Below, piece by piece: positions 16,996 through 25,178 of a DNA stretch of 64,000 nt. Under the pieces are notes generated by a model that made no database searches, was not told the origin of the DNA, and saw only the letters and a program-made list of their open reading frames with translations. The DNA is from VYFG01 sp965203365 (GTDB lineage: Bacteria > Pseudomonadota > Gammaproteobacteria > Arenicellales > Poriferihabitantaceae), in the NCBI GenBank assembly GCA_965203365.1, contig OZ241878.1:1302001-1366000 (forward strand), read 5' to 3'. Numbering within the stretch: the first letter of the stretch is position 1; the number at the start of each line of letters is the position of its first letter. A program made the position numbers and the translations under genes.

Positions 16996-18985
16996 TGTTT
17001 CCCTCCTTGTTCTTTGGGTTGCCTGTCGCCTCCGGCTTATCTTCCCGACTAACAATCTCAACCCGTAAGGTGGGAGCATTTCCTGGTATCATCGATAACA
17101 CATTTTCGGGAATCTTGTATTCTGTCTTGATGACAATTTCGGTTTCAGCCTGAAGGGTCCCGAGATCGATTCCGTTATACCCATTTTCGCTCTTAAGCAG
17201 ATTATTCTTGGACACCTGTTTCTCGTCTATGGAGACATCCGACAGCAACAGTGGTGATATCTGTGACGTGGACTGTCTGTCACAGGTGGCGTCAATATTC
17301 TCATCAACAAAAATGCGGAGTTCTGCGTTTTCACATTCGTATTTGCAATCGATCAGTATCTTCTGTCGGTCCGGCCCGTCTGGTGTGGAGACCACCCGGA
17401 AATACGGCACGGAGAGCCGACGAGGTTTTTCCGTGTCTCTCTGCTGCGTTCGCTTGTCCGATCCGCCATTTCCCTGATCGGAACCGGATCCGTCCGATAG
17501 GCCGGATTCTGGACCCAGCCGGGTATGGGGAAAACGCTTTTCCGTAGTTACGGGAGATCCCCAAAATATTCTTCGATTACCCCTCGGTCCCCCTTTAGCT
17601 TCTGCCTCGTTGAAGAACTGCAATGCCAAGATATCATCCGGGCTGTAGGAATCAGAGGGCACATCAGGCACATTATCCTGAATCCAATTCCGTATCTCAC
17701 CGAGAGCTGTTTTCAGTTTTTTTCGTCTCTCGTCAGACATGGGTTTGAGTGCGAATTCATTGTGCAGTGGGGTTTCTGCCTCCTGGATTAGCGCATAGAA
17801 CTCGTCTCTCCGTGCGGGATCAAGAAGAATCAGTGCCTGAAACGGTTGCCGATCATGGAATTGATTCTGGAACATCGGAAGATTTTCAGTGATCCACATT
17901 CCGTTCCGGCACAGCCCAACACTGGGATTGCCCTCGTCACGAATGCGTAAACTGACCTCAACCTCACCATGGGATGTCTTCACGATACTGGACTTCCCCT
18001 TCACGAGCGTCTGATAGGCTTCATTTGCTTTCGCCCCCGAGAGGAATGCCCCCCGACGGCCGATTCTTTTTTCTTCCCTCAATCCAGCAAGAATCCCGGG
18101 GAGGGTTTTCTTGTCCACTATCTTGATGTCTGGGGAATTTGCGGATGGGCCGTCTTCCTCAACAAGATCTTCAACCTCAACAATCAATTGTTCCGAGTGA
18201 ATCGCTTGAAAAAAATTGCAGGCAGCAGCTTGAGAGACGATTTCCCATAATGATTCCTTGTGATTCTCGAACTGGTTGAATGCTGGTATGATGATGGCTG
18301 CCCCGTGTCCGTGTTCGGTGTGGATATGCTCTAACTCGGATTTGATGAGGTTGGGAATAAGTGACTCACGTGGAAATGTGTAATCGACATCATCGTCCGG
18401 GGAATTCATGGACTCAATGAAATACCCATGAGCCGACACCTTCTGACCAGACTTTCTGTGGGATGCAAGCAAAGCATGGCCTGAAGCCAGAGTTTCACCT
18501 TTCTTCGTCAAGCCGCCATACAGAATGTAACGGAGGTTTGAGGCGGGTATGGCAACGGTATGTCCGTTGCCATAAGTTCCGGCGGCTGTGCCACCTTTTA
18601 CGCTAACGCCGTCGCTGAGCAACGCAGACATCCTGTACCCATCCAGTCCAATGCCGTTGTCAATGATCGAAAGCACTGTCTGTATCTCTTTCTTTAGAGC
18701 ACCATTGATTCGATCCACTACAAGCTGTGCCTGGGTCGGCATCTCTGTCTTTCCTGATCGAGTCTGGGTTTCGATAGCCTGCTGGAATGCCTCTCGATAA
18801 CTGTGAATGCCGGGAATTTCACTCGTATTACACTGGAATTTCCGGAATCGTACCTGGGCACATTTCTCGTCGGCCTCAATCAGGGCAGCATCCAGTGAAT
18901 TCTGGATCAGTTCCCGCACTACCGCGGCCGCCCGAAGATCCGAAAAAGCGGAAACCCCGGCTGGGGTGAATCCAGATACAGACAT
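16988..18985 (-). CDS. GHKL (Hsp90/MutL/gyrase-type) ATPase with beta-rich C-terminus
   Basis: The product has 665 residues from the ATG at 18985. The frame is open to 19108, but that would overlap the upstream gene and add non-conserved sequence. The Bergerat ATP-binding fold is clear: N-box VRELIQNSLDAA (E25, N29), G1 box DNGIG (109-113) and G2 box GTYGNGH (136-142). The middle portion has MWITENLPMFQNQFHDRQPF and resembles other large uncharacterised ATP-binding proteins of defence loci. A low-complexity acidic/glycine linker near residues 490-510 precedes an Ig-like beta domain ending EVEIVSRE-like text. There are no histidine-kinase phospho-acceptor features. ATP-dependent dimer clamping, as in MutL or Hsp90, is the usual role of such folds. 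It is the third gene of the operon. Confidence 0.82.
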   Translation of the reverse strand: MSVSGFTPAGVSAFSDLRAAAVVRELIQNSLDAALIEADEKCAQVRFRKFQCNTSEIPGIHSYREAFQQAIETQTRSGKTEMPTQAQLVVDRINGALKKEIQTVLSIIDNGIGLDGYRMSALLSDGVSVKGGTAAGTYGNGHTVAIPASNLRYILYGGLTKKGETLASGHALLASHRKSGQKVSAHGYFIESMNSPDDDVDYTFPRESLIPNLIKSELEHIHTEHGHGAAIIIPAFNQFENHKESLWEIVSQAAACNFFQAIHSEQLIVEVEDLVEEDGPSANSPDIKIVDKKTLPGILAGLREEKRIGRRGAFLSGAKANEAYQTLVKGKSSIVKTSHGEVEVSLRIRDEGNPSVGLCRNGMWITENLPMFQNQFHDRQPFQALILLDPARRDEFYALIQEAETPLHNEFALKPMSDERRKKLKTALGEIRNWIQDNVPDVPSDSYSPDDILALQFFNEAEAKGGPRGNRRIFWGSPVTTEKRFPHTRLGPESGLSDGSGSDQGNGGSDKRTQQRDTEKPRRLSVPYFRVVSTPDGPDRQKILIDCKYECENAELRIFVDENIDATCDRQSTSQISPLLLSDVSIDEKQVSKNNLLKSENGYNGIDLGTLQAETEIVIKTEYKIPENVLSMIPGNAPTLRVEIVSREDKPEATGNPKNKEGNNA

Positions 18986-19040
18986 ATCCGGCCCAAAGAT
19001 GAGATCGGGTGTATTCAAAGGACAAAATCGAGACGTTGGC

Positions 19041-20174
19041 TCAAGGAAAGATGCGTTCAAAAGCGGACAAAGCGAAATCAATATCCGTCTCAGTCGTGAA
19101 TCGTCCAAGACCTACCCTAACGCCTGTTGCCGCCACTTCTCGGGAGCATCCCAAGGCGGCCAAGACATGAGAAACCTCATTACCATGAGAAGCGCAAGCC
19201 GAACCGGTCGAAATGGCGATATCCGATTCCACCATGGCTACAACCTTGTCGCCGGAAATACCAGGAAAGCCGAAACTAATGCTCCCTGGGGCCCGGTGTT
19301 CCAGTGATCCGAATCGGTTGAATTCCGGAAACAGAGCCTCCAAGCCGGTCCACAGTCTAGCCGACAAGCTGGCCATTCGCTCTGCATCATCAGCCCACTC
19401 CTCCACTGCAATGTCCGCCGCTTCACCGAAACCACACACAAGCGGTGTGGGAATGGTGCCGGATCGTAGACCTCGTTCTTGGCCGCCGCCAGTCAGCAGC
19501 GGTGAAAGAAACTCATCATGCGCCACATAAAGTGCCCCAATCCCCTTGGGTCCATAGACTTTATGCGACGAAATAGTGAGCATATCAACGTTCCAGGTGT
19601 CCACATCTATTGCAATGCGCCCCGGCGCCTGTGTGGCGTCAGAGTGGAACAATGTCCCGTGGCGGTGGCAGATGTCTCCAATCTCACGAATTGGCTGAAT
19701 GACTCCGATCTCGTTGTTCACCGCCATGACTGAAACAATCAAGGTGGTGTCATCAACAGTATCTTCCAACCTGTCAAGATCAATACGTCCGTCCGATTCG
19801 ACGGGCAGAATCACAGACTCAAAACCGGATTTCTCCAGTGCTCGCAGGGTTTCAAGAACAGCAGCATGTTCGGTAGCCGTCGTTACTATGCGCTTGCGCA
19901 CTCCCGAAGCAGCGTGCGCGACTCCACGAAGGGCTAGATTACAGGATTCCGTGGCTCCGGATGTGAATACGATACGCTGCGGAAATGCCCCCATCAAGTA
20001 GGCTACTCGACTGCGCGCTTCCTCAATCGCATCTGCGGCCATGCGGCTATAGAAATGTTGCCTGCCGTGAGGATTGCCGTAGTACTTCTGGAACGACTCG
20101 CACACAACCTCCATCACACGAGGATCCATCGGGGTGGTCGATTGACAGTCGAGATAGATCGGAATGTCAGGCAT
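19041..20174 (-). CDS. Cysteine desulfurase (NifS/IscS/DndA-like)
   Basis: The product has 377 residues and starts 2 bases after the stop of the PP-loop gene. It is a PLP enzyme that removes sulfur from cysteine and passes it on as a persulfide. Visible elements are TEHAAVLE (H103), NNEIGVIQP, HSDATQAPG, the PLP lysine in ISSHKVYGPKG (K205), GGGQERGLRSGT and the catalytic cysteine C327 in STGSACASHG. The active-site loop is short, with HGNEVSHVL in place of the SxxLEPS of housekeeping IscS. No iscU, iscA or ferredoxin gene is adjacent. Its partner is the PP-loop protein upstream. This is the arrangement seen for DndA-DndC and SspA-SspD in DNA phosphorothioation, hence a sulfur donor role for nucleic-acid or nucleotide modification is inferred. 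Confidence 0.85.
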   Translation of the reverse strand: MPDIPIYLDCQSTTPMDPRVMEVVCESFQKYYGNPHGRQHFYSRMAADAIEEARSRVAYLMGAFPQRIVFTSGATESCNLALRGVAHAASGVRKRIVTTATEHAAVLETLRALEKSGFESVILPVESDGRIDLDRLEDTVDDTTLIVSVMAVNNEIGVIQPIREIGDICHRHGTLFHSDATQAPGRIAIDVDTWNVDMLTISSHKVYGPKGIGALYVAHDEFLSPLLTGGGQERGLRSGTIPTPLVCGFGEAADIAVEEWADDAERMASLSARLWTGLEALFPEFNRFGSLEHRAPGSISFGFPGISGDKVVAMVESDIAISTGSACASHGNEVSHVLAALGCSREVAATGVRVGLGRFTTETDIDFALSAFERIFP

Positions 20175-20176
20175 GG

Positions 20177-21619
20177 CTACTCTGTGCAGTCGCAGGGCAA
20201 CAGTTCGTCCTTGTACTGATCAAGTACCGTATCGTCGGAATTCGATAGCAGATCGTAAGTGAACCCGCTGCCCGCACCAAAAAACCCGAGAAAATCAATA
20301 GGGTCGCTTGATCGAATCTCCCTGTTTTCCGCACGAAGATCACGGCCGTACATCTTCTCTATCCGCTTCCACCATTGTATGTCACAAGGAGTCTCTTCAA
20401 TTGAACCATAGCCCGGCAAAGTACCATTCTGCTTCGTCGCTTCCATTTCCCTGTGGACACTTTTTAGCGTGGACGCACCCTTCAGGAAACAATATACACA
20501 ATTCGACAGGCCGCCTGCTTTCGGCAGTGTGAGGTCCCATTCCTGCCGGTCCCAGAATACATTCACGTCTTCCCTGGTCACATGCATCTCGGCAAGCGGC
20601 ATGTAGACATGTTCGCCTTCATAACCTCCCGCCCCGGGTCCCGCATTTCTTTCCTTGACGCGCCCGACCCGGATTGGCTCATCTCCCCGAAGGCCGACAA
20701 ATGCCACATATTCCACTCCTCCCTGGCCGAATACAGCCTTATTCCCATACTTCTTGCCATTATGCTCCCGGAATTCGATGGCCCGCCATGCCCCCGAGAA
20801 GTCGGCATATTTCTGCTCCGGTCGAGAATGGGGCCTGTTCCAGGCGTATGTCCTTTTCTCTGTATATATATGTTCAGGGACACTGCCCCGGTTGCGTAGG
20901 TGGCGGGCATACATCACCTCGGGTTCAATTCGTGGCTGTGACCCGTAATGTCCGAGATGCGGGATCCTATCCTCACATGCAAACCAGTCCCGCAGGAAAT
21001 GGCGGGTGGCTTCTAGCTTCATATTTCTCGTACAGATTCGACTGAACTGATTGGGCACAAATCCGGCCCAGGACATGAGTTCCTCGAATACCTCTCCTCT
21101 CCAATGGAATCCGTTCGGGTTCTCTGCACTCCAAGGGTCAGCATTGACCAGACGATACGAGGGCAACCGGGTCCATTCTCCGCCTCGGGCATCCTCATAG
21201 GTCTGAAATTCAGTCATGAAAAACGGAATACCGTATTCCTCGGAAGTGATCTTGCATTCCCTGACAAAATTGTAGGTATACGGGTGCTCGCAGGCGGTAT
21301 TGTTGAACACGATCACGTCTCCACGATCAGGATGGAGAATGCCATTTTCCAGGAGAGTGAACAGGAGCATCCCACTCGATCTGCCGCCGGAAAACTTAAC
21401 GACGTGTGGCAATTCAGGATGATGTCTGTCCATATAGCGGAGCGGGTATTCCGCCTTGGGGTCGTGTTCGGGTGGCGGGTTTCGCAAGCGTTTTGAAACA
21501 ACCAGCTTCGGTGTGTTGAATACTTGCCGCGACCGAGATTTAGAAGTTGATGTCACTGGTCTACGTACAGATAACTCTTCAATGACTTGATGAGTGGATG
21601 TAGGTACAAAAGTGGACAT
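20177..21619 (-). CDS. PAPS reductase-like PP-loop protein (DndC-related)
   Basis: The product has 480 residues from the ATG at 21619; the frame extends to 21658 but an N-terminus MSTFVPTS is more natural. A disordered leader of about 60 residues precedes the PP-loop ATP-pyrophosphatase fold: KFSGGRSSG (76-83), VIVFNNTACEHPYTYNFV (102-119) and RICTRNMKLEA (195-205). Late cysteines NCVYC (373-377) suggest, with C196 or C110, an Fe-S cluster. Such enzymes adenylate a substrate and either reduce a sulfonucleotide or insert sulfur; DndC and SspD are the known DNA-modification members. It lacks sulfate-assimilation neighbours and directly precedes a cysteine desulfurase, so a sulfur-insertion role is preferred. 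It is the first gene of the operon. A TACAAT hexamer at 21635-21640 (minus strand) is a possible -10 box. Confidence 0.8.
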   Translation of the reverse strand: MSTFVPTSTHQVIEELSVRRPVTSTSKSRSRQVFNTPKLVVSKRLRNPPPEHDPKAEYPLRYMDRHHPELPHVVKFSGGRSSGMLLFTLLENGILHPDRGDVIVFNNTACEHPYTYNFVRECKITSEEYGIPFFMTEFQTYEDARGGEWTRLPSYRLVNADPWSAENPNGFHWRGEVFEELMSWAGFVPNQFSRICTRNMKLEATRHFLRDWFACEDRIPHLGHYGSQPRIEPEVMYARHLRNRGSVPEHIYTEKRTYAWNRPHSRPEQKYADFSGAWRAIEFREHNGKKYGNKAVFGQGGVEYVAFVGLRGDEPIRVGRVKERNAGPGAGGYEGEHVYMPLAEMHVTREDVNVFWDRQEWDLTLPKAGGLSNCVYCFLKGASTLKSVHREMEATKQNGTLPGYGSIEETPCDIQWWKRIEKMYGRDLRAENREIRSSDPIDFLGFFGAGSGFTYDLLSNSDDTVLDQYKDELLPCDCTE

Positions 21620-21830
21620 GTTGTGTTGTTTTATTGTACATTGTCTTAATGCCACCAACTACTATGTAGGCATGATTCCTCGGTTCTCAAGCGAATGGGC
21701 ATCTATATTCGCGGCTCGAGCGGGGCATTAGCGTAGGGTTAGGCTATTCACCATTATAAGCTACGAAAGAAAATCCTCCAAATCATGGCCATGGTGGGCA
21801 TTGTTCGATTTCTCGGACCGCCAGATAAGC

Positions 21831-22136
21831 ATGGACGAGGCGTCACGCTCCTTGGTAAAATCGGCAGTTCAATTGACCGTCGACCCGTCCTGCAAAATGC
21901 CCAATATTGATGCCATCAATCGCCACCTGCAGTCAAGGCTTGCCAGAAGCGGCTATGAAGAAGTTTGTGCTATTGAGGCCGCAAAATGGGTGGACGAGGC
22001 CGGTCTTCTGAAAGATTCCTCAAGCAGACCCAGCCTGCCCCTTAGAAACCTGCTACGTACGGGAAAGATTGTTGGACAGAACCAGCGTCCGAACATGAAA
22101 CTTGGACGCTGGTGGATCAAACAGCGGGGAGGCTGA
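21831..22136 (+). CDS. Small uncharacterised protein divergent from the sulfur operon
   Basis: About 101 residues from the ATG at 21831; a TTG at 21801 gives 111. The sequence is helical and basic at its end: NIDAINRHLQSRLARSGYEEV, AAKWVDEAGLLKDS, RPSLPLRNLLRTGKI and a closing WWIKQRGG. No family was recognised. The segment SRLARSGYEEVCAIEAAKWVDEAGLL followed by PLRNLLR and a W-W-I end is reminiscent of small proteins found beside restriction or defence genes, but I cannot name one. It is divergently arranged from the desulfurase operon (about 210 bases), so it could regulate it, and it is followed 10 bases later by the broken secreted-protein gene. Confidence 0.5.
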   Translation: MDEASRSLVKSAVQLTVDPSCKMPNIDAINRHLQSRLARSGYEEVCAIEAAKWVDEAGLLKDSSSRPSLPLRNLLRTGKIVGQNQRPNMKLGRWWIKQRGG

Positions 22137-22145
22137 ATTTTTGGC

Positions 22146-22658
22146 ATGAAGCGTTATCTCATCATACGGATTGCCATCATTGTCGCTACCCTGTTGACAG
22201 TTAATAGCTTTCCGGTGTAGGGACAGGATGCGGATAATGTTGTCCAAGTGACAATAGACCGGTTCCAACTGTGGAACAACTGCGCCCCGGTTGGATTGGT
22301 TGTAGAGTCTTTGGGCAGCGATGCCGAGAAAATCGGGTTGACCGAGGAGCGGTTACAGACCACTGTCGGCAGCCGACTGCGGGGTGCCCGGATTTACACT
22401 GACGTATTAACGCGACCTTTCCAATCTTACCTCTATTTGAATGTCAACATTGTGGGTCGAGCCTTCGGGATTGGTCTAATGTTTAACAAAACCCTCATGG
22501 ATATGTCATTATTGTCATCCGGTATAGCCACTACATGGAATATAGGCGGTGCTGGAACCCACGGTGGTGACGGGGGTTACGTTGTTCAGGCTGTTGCCGA
22601 ACAGACCGACAGGTTCATCAACGAATACCTTCGGGTGAACGAATCTGCTTGTCAATAA
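22146..22658 (+). pseudogene. Secreted protein interrupted by an in-frame stop
   Basis: An ATG at 22146 opens a typical signal peptide (MKRYLIIRIAIIVATLLTV) that runs into TAG at 22218-22220. The same frame then continues without interruption to 22658: GQDADNVVQVTIDRFQLWN, a domain with LYLNVNIVG, and TWNIGGAGTHGGDGGYVVQ ending FINEYLRVNESACQ. A single codon change (for example CAG to TAG) restores a 170-residue exported protein with two cysteines. An internal start at 22248 could produce a cytoplasmic fragment but would lose the signal. I recognise the pattern as a family of small secreted proteins of unknown function. Confidence 0.6.
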
Positions 22659-23590
22659 GCCAGAAGTGCAACCTATGGTCGGCGAATAAGAAAAGCAGAA
22701 AATGTAAATTTGCTCGGGGAGTTGTCGGATTTGTAGCAGCGATCAAGCCGCTTTTATGCAAACTTCCAAGGGTTGTCATAGCCATTGACAAACTGACTGG
22801 TGGCCTCGTGGGAACTGGTGCCCAAGCTCTGGCATTCCGATTTCGTCGCTATTGCACCGAGAATCTCATCAACGAAGCAGAGAAGGTGGCCAAAGCTACG
22901 GGGATACCTGTACCGATCGTGTTCAACCAGTTGATACGGCAAAGACGCATCGACGAGTTGACGATGGAGACCGTGCGGCGTGTCGGTGAGGCAGTTGACG
23001 TGCAGGATCAAGCCGCCGGTAAAGCGGATGTAGCCAGCGACCAGAGCATTACCGAACGTTGGTTCCACACGTTCTACGAGGAAGTCAGCAAAGTGGAGTG
23101 GTTGAGAAGGACTTGCGGGAGGCTTTCATACGGATACTGGCGGATGAAATACAATGCCCAGGCTCGTTCTCCCAGGACTTTGCGCATGATGAGTGCTATG
23201 AGTCGTTTAACGGCCCGGCAATTCCGCCGAGCAGTATCGGTCAGTATTCAACTGACTACTGACAGAAAACACATCCTAGATGCCCGCATACCGGCAGTCT
23301 CTGGAAAACTCGGACAAAATGCCCTTCAGCATGAGGGACTATCCTACGAGGTACTAATCAACCTGACAAAAAATGACCTGTCCACCCAGATTACGGATGT
23401 GTACATCCATACGATCCTCTTGAGTTGCACTCACACACACAAAACCATTCCCAGATACCATTCCTCCACAAGGTTGGAAGGTGCCAAACTGACGTCTTGC
23501 GGCATTGAATTGCTGAAGATCGTAGATATTGAGGCTTTACCGGCCTTTGCAAAAAAAGCTGAAGGCACATTTCTCTCGATCAGAACATAA
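22649..23590 (+). pseudogene. DUF2806-like protein with two compensating frameshifts
   Basis: The long frame reads as protein at both ends (FRFRRYCTENLINEAEKVAK and ITERWFHTFYEEVSKV before about 23097; SPRTLRMMSAMS after about 23172). In between, the conserved text moves to another frame: EKDLREAFIRILADEIQCPGS, encoded at about 23101-23172. Putting the pieces together gives W-x-x-x-F-x-E-x-x-x-V-S, then L-R-E-A-F-x-R-I-L-A-D-E-I-x-x-P-G-S-F-S-P-R-T-L, the core of DUF2806-type proteins. Two opposite indels about 75 bases apart are needed, so it is either a decayed gene or contains sequence errors. The true start is unclear; the first 20 residues of the frame look spurious. Confidence 0.6.
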
Positions 23591-23786
23591 CATGATAAGA
23601 ATACCCTAAATCATCCGCCCTCTCTGGACATATTTTACAAGTCATACTATAGAGTGAATTTCCTGCTTTGCCGTCCCCATTCCCGGTGCGTGTCAGTCGG
23701 TCCATTATGCGGGCACCTGCGTTTGATGGAACCCCAGTGCGACGGAAATCCAGAAGTCATAACAAAGGCTCAATCAGTGTATAACT

Positions 23787-24104
23787 TCAGACAACTGCAC
23801 CGAGGCCGTTCTTCTCGACCAACATCAGTAGTTTTAACGAGGCGCCCCGTGGATGCTTCTCACCGCGCTCCCACTGACTCACCAACCCGGCTGTCACGTT
23901 AAGGTGGCGAGCGAATACCGCCTGACTTACGTTTTCACGAAGCCGAAGCGCACGGATATCCTCCGGTTCCATCTTCTTGACCAGTGTTAGACACATCTCG
24001 TCGAACTCTCGCATGGTCTGCCTCGACATGATTCCGGCATCAGCCAACTCGAATGCCGCCTCATGCACCGCAGCCAATGCTTTACTCTTATATTGTCTGG
24101 TCAT
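23787..24104 (-). CDS. XRE-family antitoxin / regulator (HigA/YiaG-like)
   Basis: The product has 105 residues. The C-terminal half holds a helix-turn-helix: LRLRENVSQAVFARHLNVT (recognition region GLVSQWERGEKHPRG), ending LKLLMLVEKNGL. The N-terminal FDEMCLTLVKKMEPEDIRALR is typical of YiaG/HigA-type antitoxins encoded after their toxin. The gene overlaps the end of the adjacent toxin gene by 17 bases, the usual HigBA arrangement. The protein would bind the toxin and repress the shared promoter. It appears intact although its toxin is broken. Confidence 0.85.
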   Translation of the reverse strand: MTRQYKSKALAAVHEAAFELADAGIMSRQTMREFDEMCLTLVKKMEPEDIRALRLRENVSQAVFARHLNVTAGLVSQWERGEKHPRGASLKLLMLVEKNGLGAVV

Positions 24105-24470
24105 CGCACCTCACCTCTATTATTGCTCCAGACGCTTGCGCTGCCGCCAGACCTGCCCGATCAAGTGCTAGGTACTGGTCGGCCAACCGTCGGAACGCCT
24201 CCAACTCATCTCGGCGCAAGTTAGTCCGGGCATTCTTGTCAAAGACATAGACAAAGAACGCCAATTTGTCACGGGAACAGCACGGTCGTGTGGAACCCGC
24301 TCGACCTTCCACCACCCCTGCGGGCGATGCGATGCTTGATAACACCGCCACCCAGATTAGTATCGACCAAACCGCTCCGGGTTCGACTCACGGCCTCACA
24401 CAAAGTCGTATCATCGACTCTCACGCAAGCTATCGATCAAACGCCTTAGTCTTGAATATCTGCACTCCAT
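24088..24470 (-). pseudogene. RelE/HigB-type toxin (COG4737-like), frameshifted
   Basis: Pieces of one toxin are spread over different frames on the minus strand. Near 24470-24430 the text QIFKTKAFDR appears, followed in frame by TAG. At about 24410-24290 another frame gives LCEAVSRTRSGLVDTNLGGG and VIKHRIARRGGG. The last part, 24270-24088, is again in a different frame: RDKLAFFVYVFDKNAR, LEAFRRLADQYLALD and IIEVRCDD. The order and content match RelE/ParE-superfamily toxins of the HigB type that precede a YiaG-like antitoxin. At least two indels and a nonsense codon separate it from a working gene. Confidence 0.72.
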
Positions 24471-25097
24471 ATCTTACCGCTGACTATTTATAGCCATAAC
24501 ACCCGGTGTGACCTTTGTCAATTCATCGGTCTTGCTCCAGCCCATCCAGATTCTCTCAACATGCAGCTCAACCACCATGCCGCTGGGCTATGCCCAAACT
24601 CACATTGTCCTCGTTTCTTAATCTTTCATGCCATCTTGCGTGAACCCCTGTAAGTCAAAGGTCTTTTGCGAGTTCGATACCAGCCATCGGCAGTTCCCTA
24701 CAGAAAAATCGTCCGAACCTTATCGGCTGGTTCTGTCAGGTGGATGGCGGTTCAGATTTACCCATCAGTTCTTCTGCTCTTCCCCAGTTACATCAAAACC
24801 ATTGCCATATTTGATCCTGTCGTCATGACATTTGCTGGAATATGTTTCATGACCTGCTCATCCGTAACTTCGCCATCCGTTCCCTTTACCCTGTGACCCG
24901 AAAAGAGGGTACTCACTGACTTCTCCGTTCATGAGGTGTTTGGCTGAGTAACCCCAAAATCTGTTCTCCTCATGCTTGAGATCAACTGGAGTCGGGGTGC
25001 GGGGGGTCAGGTTCACCATACTCCGAAACACGACAATGGATTCAACAGGGGGAACGAATGGGAATCGAATGAGCCGACAATTACCACCAAGGAGACC
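24471..25097. other. Gene-poor stretch between toxin remnant and AraC gene
   Basis: About 630 bases without a credible gene. The frames at 24628-24896 are short, overlap each other and contain no recognisable motif. The stretch looks like decayed island DNA. Confidence 0.5.
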
Positions 25098-25151
25098 ATG
25101 ACCAAAAACTCATTCTCTTTATCTGTCGATCAATGTGCGATAGAGTGTTAG
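25098..25151 (+). CDS. Possible 17-codon leader ORF upstream of AraC gene
   Basis: ATG at 25098 follows a near-perfect ribosome-binding site (caaggagacc), stronger than that of any neighbour. It encodes MTKNSFSLSVDQCAIEC, then TAG at 25149. It lies 27 bases before the AraC-type gene. It may be a leader peptide, or the surviving first codons of a deleted gene. No family assignment is possible. Confidence 0.3.
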   Translation: MTKNSFSLSVDQCAIEC

Positions 25152-25178
25152 GGGCCGAAACCAAGTTTGGGGCAGTCA

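Noticed and set aside
15230..21619. Canonical Dnd or Ssp phosphorothioation operon
   Set aside because: Only the desulfurase and PP-loop elements match. DndB, DndD, DndE, SspB, SspC and SspE features were not found, so the classical names were not used.
24628..24896. Small genes in the stretch before the AraC gene
   Set aside because: Overlapping short frames with no start signals or recognisable motif.
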